Origin: Allodiplogaster sudhausi
Taxonomy: Eukaryota; Nematoda; Chromadorea; Rhabditida; Diplogasteridae
NCBI GenBank assembly: GCA_945643635.1
Contig: CALZFC010000009.1
Location: forward strand, 1,596,001 to 1,660,000
Direction: 5' to 3'
DNA: 64,000 nucleotides
Under the pieces are notes generated by a model. That model made no database searches. It saw only the letters and a program-made list of their open reading frames with translations, and had not been told where the DNA came from. The translations under genes were made by a program, and so were the position numbers. Below are positions 27,101-38,805 of this stretch, one piece after another. Each line of letters begins with the position of its first letter. The stretch's first letter is position 1.

Positions 27101-29721
27101 ACATTGGCCTTTGGAGTAAGAGATCATTTACATGGCATTGGATGCAGCACGCAGCAAGTGTACAATATCCACTTTGAAGGGATTGACGACCGAAGTCACG
27201 ATGACGAGGCCGTGCAGTCTGAAGGGAGCGGCGATGACATCGAACAGGAACAGGAGAGTCCGTGGATCCGCTCCGAGCAGGAACAGGCTAGAGACCATCT
27301 TCATTCCGAATCATTCATTGTAATCAGAGATGCAGCAGCACGTAAATAAATCAAATGTCTGTCAACTATTGCCAGACTCATGCTTCTAGTTTGGACAACT
27401 TGGAGAGGGCGCACAGTGCGAAGAAGTGGGCGAAGAGAACAAGAGCCTCGTCTGGAGTATTCTCAAGCAAGTTCGCCCCGGAATGGACTTGTCAAAGGTT
27501 TGTTGGAAGTAAATCGCACCAGAAAATACCAAGAACGGCTTCAAACAACATGAAACGTTCCAGGTGGTGCTACCTACATTCATCCTGGAGCCTCGCTCTT
27601 TTCTTGAAAAGCTATCCGATTACTATTTTCATGCCGACCTCTTGCAAAGGTGCACACGAATGATCAAGGCGTATGTCCATGCCGCTCTCTCTTTGTTTTT
27701 CTAGCGCTGCTGCCGAAGAGGACCCTTTTATGAGAATGCTCTATGTGGCGAGATTCTACTTGAGCGGCTTCTACAAGAAGCCGAAAGGCTTAAAGAAGCC
27801 ATATAACCCGATTCTCGGTGAGACATTTCGTTGTTCGTGGGAGCACCCGAACGGTTCCACTACGTATTACGTTGCGGAACAAGTGAGTCATTCTCTTACT
27901 CTTTACTCTTTTTTTGAGCAAAATTTTCTTATCTAATACAAATTGGTTGTTCAGGTGTCTCATCATCCGCCAATTTCGTCTCTTTTCGTGACAAATCGGA
28001 AGGCCGGTTTCGACGTTTCCGCGACGATTCTTTCCAAGAGCAAGTACTACGGCAATAGCGTCTCTGCTATGATGCTTGGCAAGATTAGGTTCGTCGGCTG
28101 CTGCTTTTTTGTACTTATTACGGCTTTTGAATTCTTACAAATTGATAGATATAAAATGGACGCTTACAGCATATGCCTCCTGAATCGGGGCGAGACGTAC
28201 ACGGTCGGCTTGCCCTTTGCCAACTGCAAGGGCATTATGATTGGGACGATGACGATGGAACTTGGTGGACAGGTGCTAACTCCTTGCTATCTACACGCGA
28301 ATTCTGTGCTAACTGACTGCTAGAACTCATCCAAGGTGACAATCGAGTGCGACCGTACAGCGTACGTGTGCACGCTGGACTTCAAGCTGAAGCCATTTCT
28401 CGGCGGCTCCATCAATGTCATTTCGGGCGCCATTCGTCTGCACAAACAGACGCTGGCCGAGATTGACGGCCAGTGGGACGGGCTCATCCAGTGGAAGGAC
28501 ACCAAAGATGTCCGTTCGTGTCACAGAGAATATGTCTCGTAATTTTTTTCTATAGCAGAGAGATTAAAGAATAAAAAAGAAGCTGATTGCAGGGTACGAA
28601 ACGGACACTCTGGGAGGCCACACCTGACACTTTCCGACGTCGCTTGCAACGGCGAGAAATTCCACTCGAGCATCAGAATGACTGGGAATCGAAGAAGTCT
28701 GTTTTTAAACGTTCTTCTAAGCATCGTTTATCCCATTGCTTCTAGACTCTGGCTGAAAGTGAGCGAAGCAATCGCTGCCGATGACCAGTACTCTGCGACA
28801 GAGCAGAAGACCATTCTGGAGGATGAGCAGAGACTGCGCGCTCGCTCTGGCCAGCCTCACCACACCAAGTTCTTCAGGCATCACAAGCAGCGAGATGTCT
28901 ACGAGTACATCTACTCGGAGTGGGTTTTCCTGTGAATCTTTTGTGAATAGGAATTGAATCTTTGGAAAGTTGATGTTCCTTTTAACATCCATATATTCCA
29001 GCCACCGCCCCTGGGATCCGCACAATGACGTTCGGCAGATTGAGAACAATTATCATATCAAGACAATCTGTCGCGTGCGACCAAAGAAGAGCAAGGTCTT
29101 GAGACAGCTTGAGGTTTGTAGTGATTGGACGATTAATTGCATTAATTAATAATTGAATTGAATTGAAGGAGCAATCGGACGAATCGAGTGACTCGAATGA
29201 TTACAACAAGTCTGGCAAGAGACGCAAGCATCTCTCCAATGCAGATCGCGAAGAGTCTGCAGAGCTGTCCAAGCGAGTTCAGGTGCTGATAATGAGATTG
29301 GGATTCAGAGTAGCTTCCTCCTTGTGCACTCTCTTTCTCTCTTTCTCCCTCTCTCTCTCTCTCTTCCTCCCTCTCTCTCTCTCTCTTTCTCCCTCTCTCT
29401 CTCTCTTTCTCCCTGTCTCTCTATCTCTTTCTCTCTCTTCCTCTCTCTATCTCTTTCTCTCTCTCTTTCTCTCTCTCTCCATCTCTTTCTCTCTCTTCCT
29501 CTCTCTCTCCATCTCTCTCTCTCTCTTTCTCTCTCTCTTCTCTAATTATGGAAGTTGAGGAGTCGCTGGAGCGAGCTGAGGTGTCTCTGGAGCGTCTGAG
29601 TGAGCGCATCGCTGACATCATGGCGGAGAACGCGCATTCATCCCGCAACATGAAGGCTGCCGTCGCTGGCCTCGCGCTTCTTCAGCTCATTGCCATTCTC
29701 ATTCTCTTCCTTAGGCGATGA
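24125..29721 (+). CDS. ORP5/ORP8-type oxysterol-binding-protein-related protein
   Basis: Tail-anchored ER lipid-transfer protein that in other animals exchanges PI4P and phosphatidylserine at ER-plasma-membrane contacts. The exon at 25687 opens a PH domain (VVMADWLKVRGSLRKWQRYY, QGHWVGTVLLNVCELIERPS, AGRCWLDALELSLRCS to 26440). An acidic linker follows (26701-27310). The ORD domain runs NKSLVWSILKQVRPGMDLSK (27460), FYLSGFYKKPKGLKKPYNPI (27760), the signature EQVSHHPPISS (27950) and LDFKLKPFLGG (28380). The last exon has coiled coil plus a C-terminal TM (LALLQLIAILILFL), stop 29719-29721. Two 5' exons are inferred: 24125-24178 (MAAVALDEESDQRKTSLK, phase 0) and 24719-24828 (YSTISSGDSSQRKSRITLNG, strong acceptor and GTGAAG donor). 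Their linkage to the 25687 exon is less sure, as an in-frame TGA lies just upstream of ATG 25687, which may itself be an alternative start. The intron 26248-26368 is GC-AG. Confidence 0.92.
25491..25548 (+). repeat. CT-rich microsatellite in 5' part of ORP gene
   Basis: CT/CTTT run on the sense strand, upstream of the 25687 exon. A similar tract lies at 24901-24950. Confidence 0.9.
26604..26686 (+). repeat. CT-rich microsatellite adjoining an ORP 3' splice site
   Basis: CT with CTCG and CACC interruptions, ending within about 15 nt of the acceptor TTGCAG at 26700. A shorter CT tract lies at 26889-26922 in the next intron. Confidence 0.95.
29327..29548 (+). repeat. Long CT/CTTT microsatellite in last ORP intron
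   Basis: About 220 nt of CT and CTTT units on the sense strand, ending less than 10 nt from the region where the last exon (VEESLERAEVSLERL) begins. Confidence 0.95.
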
Positions 29722-30594
29722 TTTTCCTTCTACTTACTCTTTAATGTGCCGTAGTTTCATATTCATGTTCGATCTTGCCAAGCTGATACATACTAGTACA
29801 TACATATTTGTACAATATTAGTTTTCACTATTATAATCCCACTTTCGATCTACAACCCACCAACCGTACCATTCCGCTTCCTGTCGCTGTGCAAGATTCC
29901 CTGCGCTTTCACAATTTGAGGCAATTATAGGTTCTCGACTTACGAAGATGTGCTATTATAGAAATGCAAAATTGAAAGTATTCTTTTAGTGGTGACTTCT
30001 TCATCAATCCCGGGCATCTTTACAGAGAATGTGGTCCCGTTTCACGCGTACATTGTTATTTTTTTTTATTTAATCTGCTTCTGTGCTAAGCTTTCTCGTC
30101 ACATTTTGAGATTCTAGATCGCTTTAATGTTTAGTGATGTCTCAATTTGTAAAGTATTGGCGTTTTTTTATGAACAATGTATATTCCCGAAATTTTTCGT
30201 GTTCGTTTTTCAGGAAAAGAAACATACGTGAGAATTCTCCATGTTAACTAAATTTCCCTCCGTAAGATTTGAATGTCACTTTGACCGCGACGCGTGCTGT
30301 TGAGCCGTGCGTCTATCGAATGCAGCGAGGGAGGGAAGGGGAGCAGACAGTTAGAGAGCAGAGAGAGAGTGGGAAGGGTCGGACAGAGAAAGAAGGAAGA
30401 GAGCAGAGAGAGTTAGGGAAGGGTCAGACAGAGAAAGAAAGAAAGAACGGCGCAGTGCATGTGGGACACATCTGTGCTCGGGGGAGGAATCGTAACGGAG
30501 AGACACCACTCTTACCCTCTTTTATTTGCTATTTCGCTGATATCCCATTAATATTATATCTTATAATGCCTGTTTACATGAGTACAAGCCGACA
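29722..30594. other. Intergenic ORP-ADA2, with a 45-bp tandem duplication
   Basis: AT-rich 3' flank, then a purine-rich block at 30353-30442 formed by two imperfect 45-bp copies, each starting AGAGAGCAGAGAGAG and containing GGAAGGGTC and ACAGAGAAAGAA. No gene is evident. The block lies about 150 bp upstream of the ADA2 start. Confidence 0.6.
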
Positions 30595-33500
30595 ATGGCT
30601 GGAAAAGAAGATGCTGAGATGGAGGACACTGCTGGGAGCAGTGGATCGAAGGAGGATGATGCGTTGCTCTGCCGTTTCTGCCTCCTTCCAATCGGAGAAG
30701 AAGTCCATATCAGATGCGACGAGTGCCCCGCTGTCATCTGTGTCCAGGTTCGTACATAATTTACAAAATACATGCATACGGTAGCTTCTTTAATAATTCC
30801 ATCTGCTTTGAACATTTAATAGCATGAGAAGAATATGTTCCCGATGTATGTATGTATGAATGCGTATGTATATATGTACATATCAATATCTATGAATACG
30901 AGTAAGTATGTTTGTATGTATATATAAAAGAATATATTCATGATCTGAAATGAATACGAGTATGTATGTATGTACATATCCACCGCGCAACTGCAGTGCT
31001 TTCGACTGGGAGCGGAAGGTGGCCGCCATCGCAGAGGCCACAACTACGAAGTGGTCAATCCGAGCAGCGAGAGAATCTTCGAAGACGGCTGGACCTTTGA
31101 AGAAGAGGCAGATCTGCTGGCGGCTGCTCACAAGTGCAAACTCGGCAACTGGTACGTGGCAGACATTCTTGAGCATTCCAGCATTGGTATTCGTTCATAA
31201 TTGAGGGGTGAAATATCCGATGGCCTCAAGCGATCGTGTGAGCCGAAAGAGGCTCGTCAATACTTTGACGTCCACTTTGTGCGAAGTGCTCTCGGGCAGA
31301 TTGCAATCCGTGGCAGCGAGTGGATGCTCAAGGCGTTCGAAGAGCGCACGCCTATTGATGAGATCCTCCAAGAGCCTGCATTCTTCTACAATGGTTAGTT
31401 AGTCGGCTGATAAGTCTAATTAGGATAAGTCTGATTAGGATTAGGCCGAATAGACAACAATGGTTAGTTAGTTGGCTGACAGGCTGATTATTACATACAA
31501 TTAGTCAATGAATAAATGAATGAATAAGTACCGTTGTACCGAGCCTGTATATCTGCAACATAATTGTGATCAAATTGAGCTGCGCTCGAAGCACTGAGGG
31601 CTGCCAAGGAGCTTCCGAATGAAAATGACGATAAGTGCGTAGAGCAAGTTCGCGAGTTGACACGCAGCTTCATCCTCCAGTCAACGATGAAGAAAGGAGC
31701 AGATCCAGTGAGTCTTTTTCTCTCACCAGAAATTATGCGCTCTTGAGTCTTCCTTCTTCAGAACGAAGCAACACATGTGTCCCACCTCAACGACCAGGAG
31801 TGGTGGGATCCAAAGCAACAGCCGCAACCAGCCGAGAAGACCACCAAGTCTACGGGAGAGAGGCAAACGAAGAAGAAGCTTTGTAAAGTGGACAGCAAAG
31901 CGCAGGAGGTTTGTTAGCCATGACTCTCTTTTTGCCATTTTCGGTGCCTTCCTTTTAGATTTTTGCTTTCAGGCCAAGACTTCGTCAGTAGCTACTGGTG
32001 AAGCTCACGATGAAGATTCTGACGACGATGTTCCTCTGGTGAGGGGTCCAACGCAGAAGAAGCGGGAGGGTCAAGTCGCATTGGGCATCGAGCCAGAAGA
32101 ATCGGAAGAGGATGCCGAGCAGAATTCCAAGCGGGTAGTGGCCGATGTTGACATGGACGAAGATGAGGTGGAGGATCGGCCAACGCCCATCATTGTCGTC
32201 AAAAAGGTATGTAATGTGTAAGTTAAGCTTAGTGTGTTTTCACGTTAATCTTTGTGTCTAATAGCATGTCCAATTACAATTCGTTCTCCTTCAGATTCAA
32301 GCGCGTGGTCGCACCAAGTTGAAAGCGGAGCTGCAGCACAAAACGAGAGTGAAAGCACCGAAGCCCGCCGCGCCAGTTGCCGAGCCCGAGCCAGAGAAGG
32401 AGGAGGAGGCTGCGGAGCACTCAGACGATGAGCAGCAGCCCACTGTCTCCGTTGCAACAACTCCAGTAACTTCACTCCGGATCAAGGTTTTCACTGATAT
32501 TCTCTGTATGAACAGTATTAACCATAAGAGGTATTTTAAATTGTTTAGTTTGATGATTTGCAGAAATCCGGCAAGTACCAAGGACTGCGCCGTCGGCGAG
32601 TGGTGATCAGTAGCGATGAGGATGACGAAGCAGGCACTTCCACTGCCACTTCTCCCAAGCGGGCTCGCCCTGTCAGTCTTTTTTTTCCCGCTATTCAATA
32701 CCTCTTCGCAATGATTCGTTTTCCTTTGCAGGCAGATTCCGCTTTGGAAGAGGAGATGGACGAAGAGGAAGAGCGGCGATTTGCGGAGAGCACTCTTCTC
32801 AACACAAGCGATGACAATTACGACAGCGATCTTGATGCGGTCAGTGTCGAATGGCGTAACTGGCTCTGGATTATGGTAAAGGGTTACTGTAATGAGTCAC
32901 CCTATTACAGCAAGAAACGACAAAGTCTGGCAAGCCTCTTCGACGAGCGGCCAAGCCAAAGAGACGAGCGTTCGGAACGACGAAACGAGAGCGGCGTATG
33001 AAGTATCTAAAGAGGAAGCTGCAGCTGAAGAGCAGGAAGAAGGTGGTGAAGACGCCTGAGAGGACTGACGTCAGTGTGATAAGCGGCTTTGTGAGAAATA
33101 GATGTGGGACACTTAGAAAATGGCTTTTGCTTGAAGGACGGAAGGCCGACGATCACGAGGAGCGACCTGGATGCTGCACACAAACGAAGGCCGTTCTTGA
33201 CCATGGATCGCGAAGAGTCGGACATTAGCTACCGTCCAAAGATTCGCGAGGATGACGCTGCCGTCCTCGCTTACAATGTTGACAGAGATGACTACGAAAT
33301 GGCATGTTTACTCTCTCTCAGCGCCGCTTCTCGATCATTTTATTTTTCAGCCCACATTCCTCAAGTATCTTTTAACGCTACTTACATATGTCTAGGAGCA
33401 ATACAACGAGGCAGAACAGCTGATTGCTCGTCTGACCTTCACTCCCAATGAGTCCGACCGGATACTGGACATTGAAAATGGTAGCTTTTTTAAAGTTCTT

Positions 33501-34351
33501 TTTTGTCATGCATGCGCATAATTTTACTCTATTTCCAGAAGTTAAAATTGTCAAAGTGCAGCGGATGCAAAGGATTCTCCGAGATCGCCGGTCATATCAC
33601 AGGCGAATTGTTGCCAACGACATGATTCCAGAGTTCTTCAAGTTCATGACGGTAATTATATTATCCACTTATGTATCAAGAAAAGAGAAAACGCTATCCG
33701 ATAAATGGTATATTGTTGGTTGCTTGCTTTTAAAATTTAATTAATTAATAAGTTATTTTTCTTTGTTCATGAAGTTTGTTGATCATGATTACGTGTTTAG
33801 AAAATGTGCGTCGAAAAGAAGAAGGCCACTGACGTCATCGCTGATAGAACTCCTCGCGAGCACTTTGAACAAAGGCTAAGATTCACTTTCAACAAGGAAG
33901 AAATTAACTCGATCGTGGAGCATAAAGACCGTTAGTGACGAGTGATATGGTAGGCTTTTTTTTTCTTACAAACTCTCTTTCTGCAGGAGTGCAAAGCATC
34001 AAGGAACGCATTGCAAAGTTGAAGGAATTGCAAGCCACAGGAGTAACCTCACTTAAAGGTGTGTTCTTTTCGATGAAATTCAACCATTATAATGGCTGTC
34101 TTATTATTGTAGGCCATGAAGAGTTAAAATCAAAGCGGAAGAAGATCGCGCCGATTAAGCCAAAGCGAAAGCTACCGAAATATGAAAGGGAAAAGCTTAA
34201 AAAGTTAGTTTTTTTTACTGCTGCATTTATCTCATACTTCAATTAGCAGCTAATTGTATGTTTCAGAGACGGAAAGCGAGTAAACGTTCGGTGGCAACGA
34301 TTTAAGCAGTGGTCACTGGATATGATTAAGAATGGAAGAATGCCTCGATAA
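30595..34351 (+). CDS. ada-2: ADA2-type transcriptional adaptor (SAGA/ATAC subunit)
   Basis: Nuclear adaptor that binds and activates GCN5. The N-terminus has a ZZ zinc finger (CRFCLLPI, VHIRCDECPAVICVQCFRLG, GRHRRGHNYEVV) split by intron 1. A SANT domain follows (GWTFEEEADLLAAAHKCKLG, then EISDGLKRSCEPKEARQYFD). An unusually long low-complexity region of acidic and basic runs fills about 31600-33080 (EDSDDDVPLVRG, EEMDEEEERRFAEST, KKRQ and KRERRMKYLKRKL). The ADA2 core then resumes at 33220 with YRPKIREDDAAVLAYNVDRD, EQYNEAEQLIARLTFTPNES and RMQRILRDRRSYHRRIVAND, resembling TADA2B. The protein ends KQWSLDMIKNGRMPR with TAA at 34349-34351. I see no SWIRM domain, which closes yeast and vertebrate ADA2. 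Intron 33302-33395 is GC-AG. The inferred insert is several hundred residues. A separate gene nested here is unlikely because splice phases run through. Confidence 0.88.
30840..30985. repeat. TATG/TACA simple repeat in ADA2 intron 1
   Basis: Degenerate TATG and ATAC units with several TGTACATA palindromes, just upstream of the second ADA2 exon. Confidence 0.85.
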
Positions 34352-35810
34352 ATGAAGAGCGTACGATCTCCAAAAATGCTGTACATACATAATATTTAAG
34401 AATTTGTTCTTTGTTATGATGATTTTCTTTCGTGGAATGTGCTAAGCTTTAATGTGCAATTTTACTCTAACTTGCCGTCACCCAACATGTCATTGTTTTT
34501 TACTTTGAATGGAATTATATGTGCATCGTTTAAAAAAATACCAAAGCTGTCGATATTCCGATGTGGGTCCTAATGTTCGTTTTTTAACACATTTTTACTG
34601 TTATGATATGTGATTTGAATATATCTTTATTCTGAACGTAAAAAAAGGCTTGCATATAGAAACACATGAATATAACAGCAACAAATATTGTAATTTAGGT
34701 ACTGGAAGCACAATTGCCTAAAGAAAATACGCGAAGAGAAACGTTAAAGTTTACTGTAAGTGGTAACAAATGCTAAGGTTTTTAATTGTAAATCTGTAAC
34801 TCTCAAAAACATACAATTCTTGGGCCGATGCCTACTAGACGGGGGAACGTAGTCTCAATGATTTGCTTGTGCCGACTCACATCAGCGCATTGTCCTCGCA
34901 GCTCCAGTTTTGTTCCAAGAGTGAACGTGCAACTCTTCTGTGCTCATTAACGACAAGTGTTTCATGTCAAGACAGTGGTATTTGTGAGTGGAGGGAGAGT
35001 GAGAACGCTCGCCTGAGATTGCGAACAAGACTAACAGTGCATGTTCGACCCCCTCGACTATCCTCTCCTTTCTCTCTCGACTCTCTCTCCCTCTCTCTCT
35101 CTCTCAACCTCTCTCTCCCCTCTCTCCATCTCTCATTTCTCTCCCCAGCTAGATGACTCCCGCCGGCGGCAACCGCCAATCCTCACACTCTGAAGGAGCA
35201 AAAAGGGGCACTTGGAGGTCCGTCTAGGCAAGTGTATAAAAGTGAAAGGGTGAGAGCTGGATGTTACAGGACTCTCTGAAGACGACATTCACAGATGACG
35301 ATTGGGCTTGCTCCACTTTCTCTTTCTTCTGTTCTCTTCTTCTTGTAATAAGTGACTCTTCTCTCTTCTCATCAACAGACCTTCGGATTTGTTGCTTGCT
35401 TTAGTAGTTGAAAGTGTTGTTCCCTGTTACAGTCTCTCCCTTTCCTATGTCGCCCCCATCTCTCTATACACGAGCGCTCTCTCTCTCTCTCTCTCTCTTT
35501 CTGTGCAGATTACGGTCAAGATTTGGTGAAAGTGACACAAAAAAGTTTTAATTGCGAGCTAAGGAACTTCTTCACTTTCACTACTAGTCCTGTCTAGTGT
35601 CACACACCTTCCAGTCTTGCTCGTCCTCTGTCTTCCACTGATCCATCTCATCCCCATTAACCACCCCGTAAATCTAACCACGGACGCATGTGGCTTCCCA
35701 GAATGCCCTGTCAACTCCGAGTTGCTTAGTTGCCAAATCACTGGCCCAAAAACTTTTTTTTTTCAAAATATATGTTATCAAATGTTGTAATTTGCTATTA
35801 CAGCTGCAGC
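34352..35810. other. Intergenic and 5' leader of the warthog-like gene
   Basis: The left part is AT-rich 3' flank of ADA2. CT tracts at 35050-35130 and 35478-35500 flank a TATA box. An acceptor (CTATTACAG, ending about 35803) sits 7 nt before the coding ATG, so the gene probably has a non-coding first exon starting near 35265. Confidence 0.55.
35235..35241 (+). promoter_or_regulatory. Probable TATA box of the warthog-like gene
   Basis: TATAAAA, followed about 30 nt downstream by a plausible transcription start. Inferred from position only. Confidence 0.5.
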
Positions 35811-38805
35811 ATGCGCTTGATCAGCTGCATCCTCTTCTGTCTCACTGTAATTTCGGCAGAGAGTGATGAAGTAGGCGGCGAGACGTGTGGAATTGACTCC
35901 ATTCCATACAAGATTGTTGTTGACAATACTGGCAGGCCAGGTAGGTGGTGGCCGTTTTAGTAGTGTTATGAGGCTTAAGAATGTTAAAAATTATTAATTT
36001 AGATCTATATTGCGAGACACCGGCGTGTTTCGGCCATGGAAATATTGAGGGCAAGCGAGCAGCGGTTTCTAACTAAATTATTTACTATTCTTACTATTAG
36101 CACGCCTAAAACGAATTTTTTTTGTGAATTATATATATTTATTTATAAAATAATTTCCTTTCGCAAAGGTATGCAATCACGAACAACTGGAGGCTGTGTG
36201 CGCCGGTGAGCACGAGTGGACTGCCGGGCTTTTCGAAGTTAACAACGGAACTCATCGGACGTTCGTTTTGATTTTACTTCTAATGGGAGCCATATATCAT
36301 CATCATAATTAATTAATAACAACTTCAGCCTGAAGACGGAATGTTGCTTCTTCGAGGGACTAGCTGAGGGGCGCGAGCTGAAGAGAGTGCTTCTGCAGGA
36401 GGGCGAGACTTTCATTGGCGGCTCCACTGGCGGACGAGCTTTTGACCTCATCAAGGAAGTCAGGAAGACGGTGTCTGAAGACAACAGGTGAGATGAAGAA
36501 GACATTGGAGAGGAAGAAGCTCTCCGCGTTGCAGGGTTAAATACGTACTTTCCATCTACCGTATGCCCTGTGTTGACTTGCGTGCTGAGCATGAATTCAT
36601 TGCCTACTCCTCGCCTCTCTACACTCGCTCCAAGCATCGCTTGGAAAGCGAGGAACGACTCCTCGATGATCTCAACGACCCGTTTGTCGCAGTCATATTA
36701 TAGGAAATTTAACAGTGAATGAAAGAGAGCCCGGGTTGTAAGCTGAATCTGCTTAGCCCCCCTCGTCGCCGCCTTGCATCTTCGGAGTCCTACGAGAATG
36801 TGCGCGGTGGTTCCACCGGAGTGCGCCGCTCTCCCCTCCGCCGTCGCCCTCTTCGTGGCTCTTACGCCGATGACCTTTATGACTACGACTATGACTACCC
36901 TCTTCTTAGCCATCCACTCTTCCGTCGAAATCGGTAACATGTCGCGGTCATATAATAGGAGTTTTTTTTTAATAAAAATAGAGGCACTTTTTAATAGGTC
37001 ACATAAAAATTAGCTGTAGCTTTAACTGTTAATCACGTTTTCGTGCTTTATTAGATTCCGCCAGTACCCATCTGGCTTGAACAACCGCCTGTGGCCAGTT
37101 GCATTCCGACGTTCCCCAGCCAGGCACGCCATGGCTCCGCAGTCGTACACTGCATCGTTTGCGGTGAGAACCTGATCCCATTTACTAGTTCATCCATGCA
37201 AGCCTGTCCCGTCGTAAAGTAGACACTATGTACTTGCACAGAGAGCAGACACCAAACACTCTGAATCATTTCTCTTTAGAATGACAATATCGTCGGCGGC
37301 GCGGACTCGTCTTCGTTCGTTGATGAAACACTTGAACAGCAAACTGTCAGAGATAATTTAGTGATAGTAGACCAAAGATCATTTTACCGTCCTCATTTAC
37401 TCTAATTAACTTGTTAATAAAACGTACCCCAGATGGTGCCAGCAGTGACTCAGAGTGCGAACTACGTGAATGCGCTCGCGCCAACGCTGCCTGAGCCAGC
37501 TGCCGATGGTGGCAGTTATGCGCCGCGCGCCGGAGGCATCGCGGTGCAAGAGACGCTTCCTCTGAGCTCGTACCCCATCGCCCTCCCGAACTCTTATGCA
37601 CAACAGCCAGCGCCCCTTGCACTGCCTTCATTTAACTCGTTCTCCCAACCCCTACCACCTTCCAACTTCATCCCACAACAGCTTCCAACCTTCCACTCGG
37701 GAGTTCAACAAGCTCCCGCTGCCTACTCATATGGCAACAGCTATGGCATTGGCAGCTATGGCAGCGGAGGCAGCTATGGAAGTGGCGGCAGTTATGGCAG
37801 TGGTTATGGAAGTTACGGAAGCGGTGGATACCCATATTATGTCAGGCATAGTCAAATCACCAAATTATTGAGTTCTTGCATCATCCTGCGTTGTATGTTC
37901 AGTACACATTTTATCAGAGTGGAGGAGGCAGCTCCGCGGGTGCCGGATTAAACGGCGTCTTTGACTCGATGCAATGTTTCTCGGGAGACATGAAAGTGGA
38001 GACGCCCTCTGGCCGCAAGCTGATGCGAGAGCTGAGAATCGGCGACAGCGTTCTCAGCATTGAAGACAGACTTGTATGATTGAATTTTATTATTATTATG
38101 ATTAATTTAATCATTATATATATTAGTTTAATTATTATTTGGATCAGTTTGAATCCACTCTGCAGGTTTCCTTCTCGCCTGTCATTATGTTCTTGCATCG
38201 AAATGAGAGCGAAGACGCCGAATTCATTCTGCTTCAAACGGTTCTTCTTTATTCTTGATCCACTGAATTTTGAGGACTATTTCGGCGTGATTCAGGAATC
38301 TGGAAACACTCTGAAGCTGACTGAGCAGCATCTGATCTATACGAGTTCATGCACTGGCACAGAGTCGTCGCTCCAGCTGAGGAAGGCCAAGGAGGTGTCC
38401 GTGGGCAGTTGTGTGCACACTCTCATTGGACCCTCCAAAACACTCTTCCGCATCGATCGTGTCCAGGACATCCAGATTGTATGCTCCTCCTCATCCATAA
38501 ATAGTCTTCTTCATTCTTTTGCTTGCCAGATCAAGGAAGAAGGCATCTATGCTCCACTCACCGCAACGGGCGACATCATCGTGAATGACGTATTGGCATC
38601 TTGCCACTCGAATCTCGCCGTCAAGACGCTGCAGCAGTCATTCTTCACCATCTACAGGACCCTTGAGCGGTGGTTGTCGCCCTCGCCTACCTCCTCATGC
38701 CACCTCGAAGACGCGGAGCTCCTCTCCGAGCACGACCTCCCCACCGGACTCACTTACATCACAGGCGTCATTGATCTCTTTGTGCCCAAATACTTCATCA
38801 TTTAG
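35811..38805 (+). CDS. Warthog-like hedgehog-related protein (Wart + Hint domains)
   Basis: Secreted nematode hedgehog-family relative, expected to self-cleave in the secretory pathway. The signal peptide is MRLISCILFCLTVISAES. The Wart domain follows: CGIDSIPYKIVVDNTGRP, YCETPACFGHGN, VCNHEQLEAVCAGEHEWTAG, ECCFFEGLAEGRELKR and AFDLIKEVRKTVSED. A basic and then Tyr/Asp-rich linker comes next (YDYDYDYPLL at about 36880), then a Pro/Ala-rich and Gly/Ser/Tyr-rich exon (37433-37840, GSYGSGG repeats). The Hint domain opens with MQCFSGDMKVETPSGRKLM, where Cys is the autoprocessing nucleophile, and continues LKLTEQHLIYTS (block B Thr/His) and IIVNDVLASCHSNLA. The stop is at 38803-38805. The processing residues appear intact. 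About 13 exons; borders in the basic linker near 36715 are uncertain. It could be warthog or quahog; the Wart cysteines favour warthog. Confidence 0.9.
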
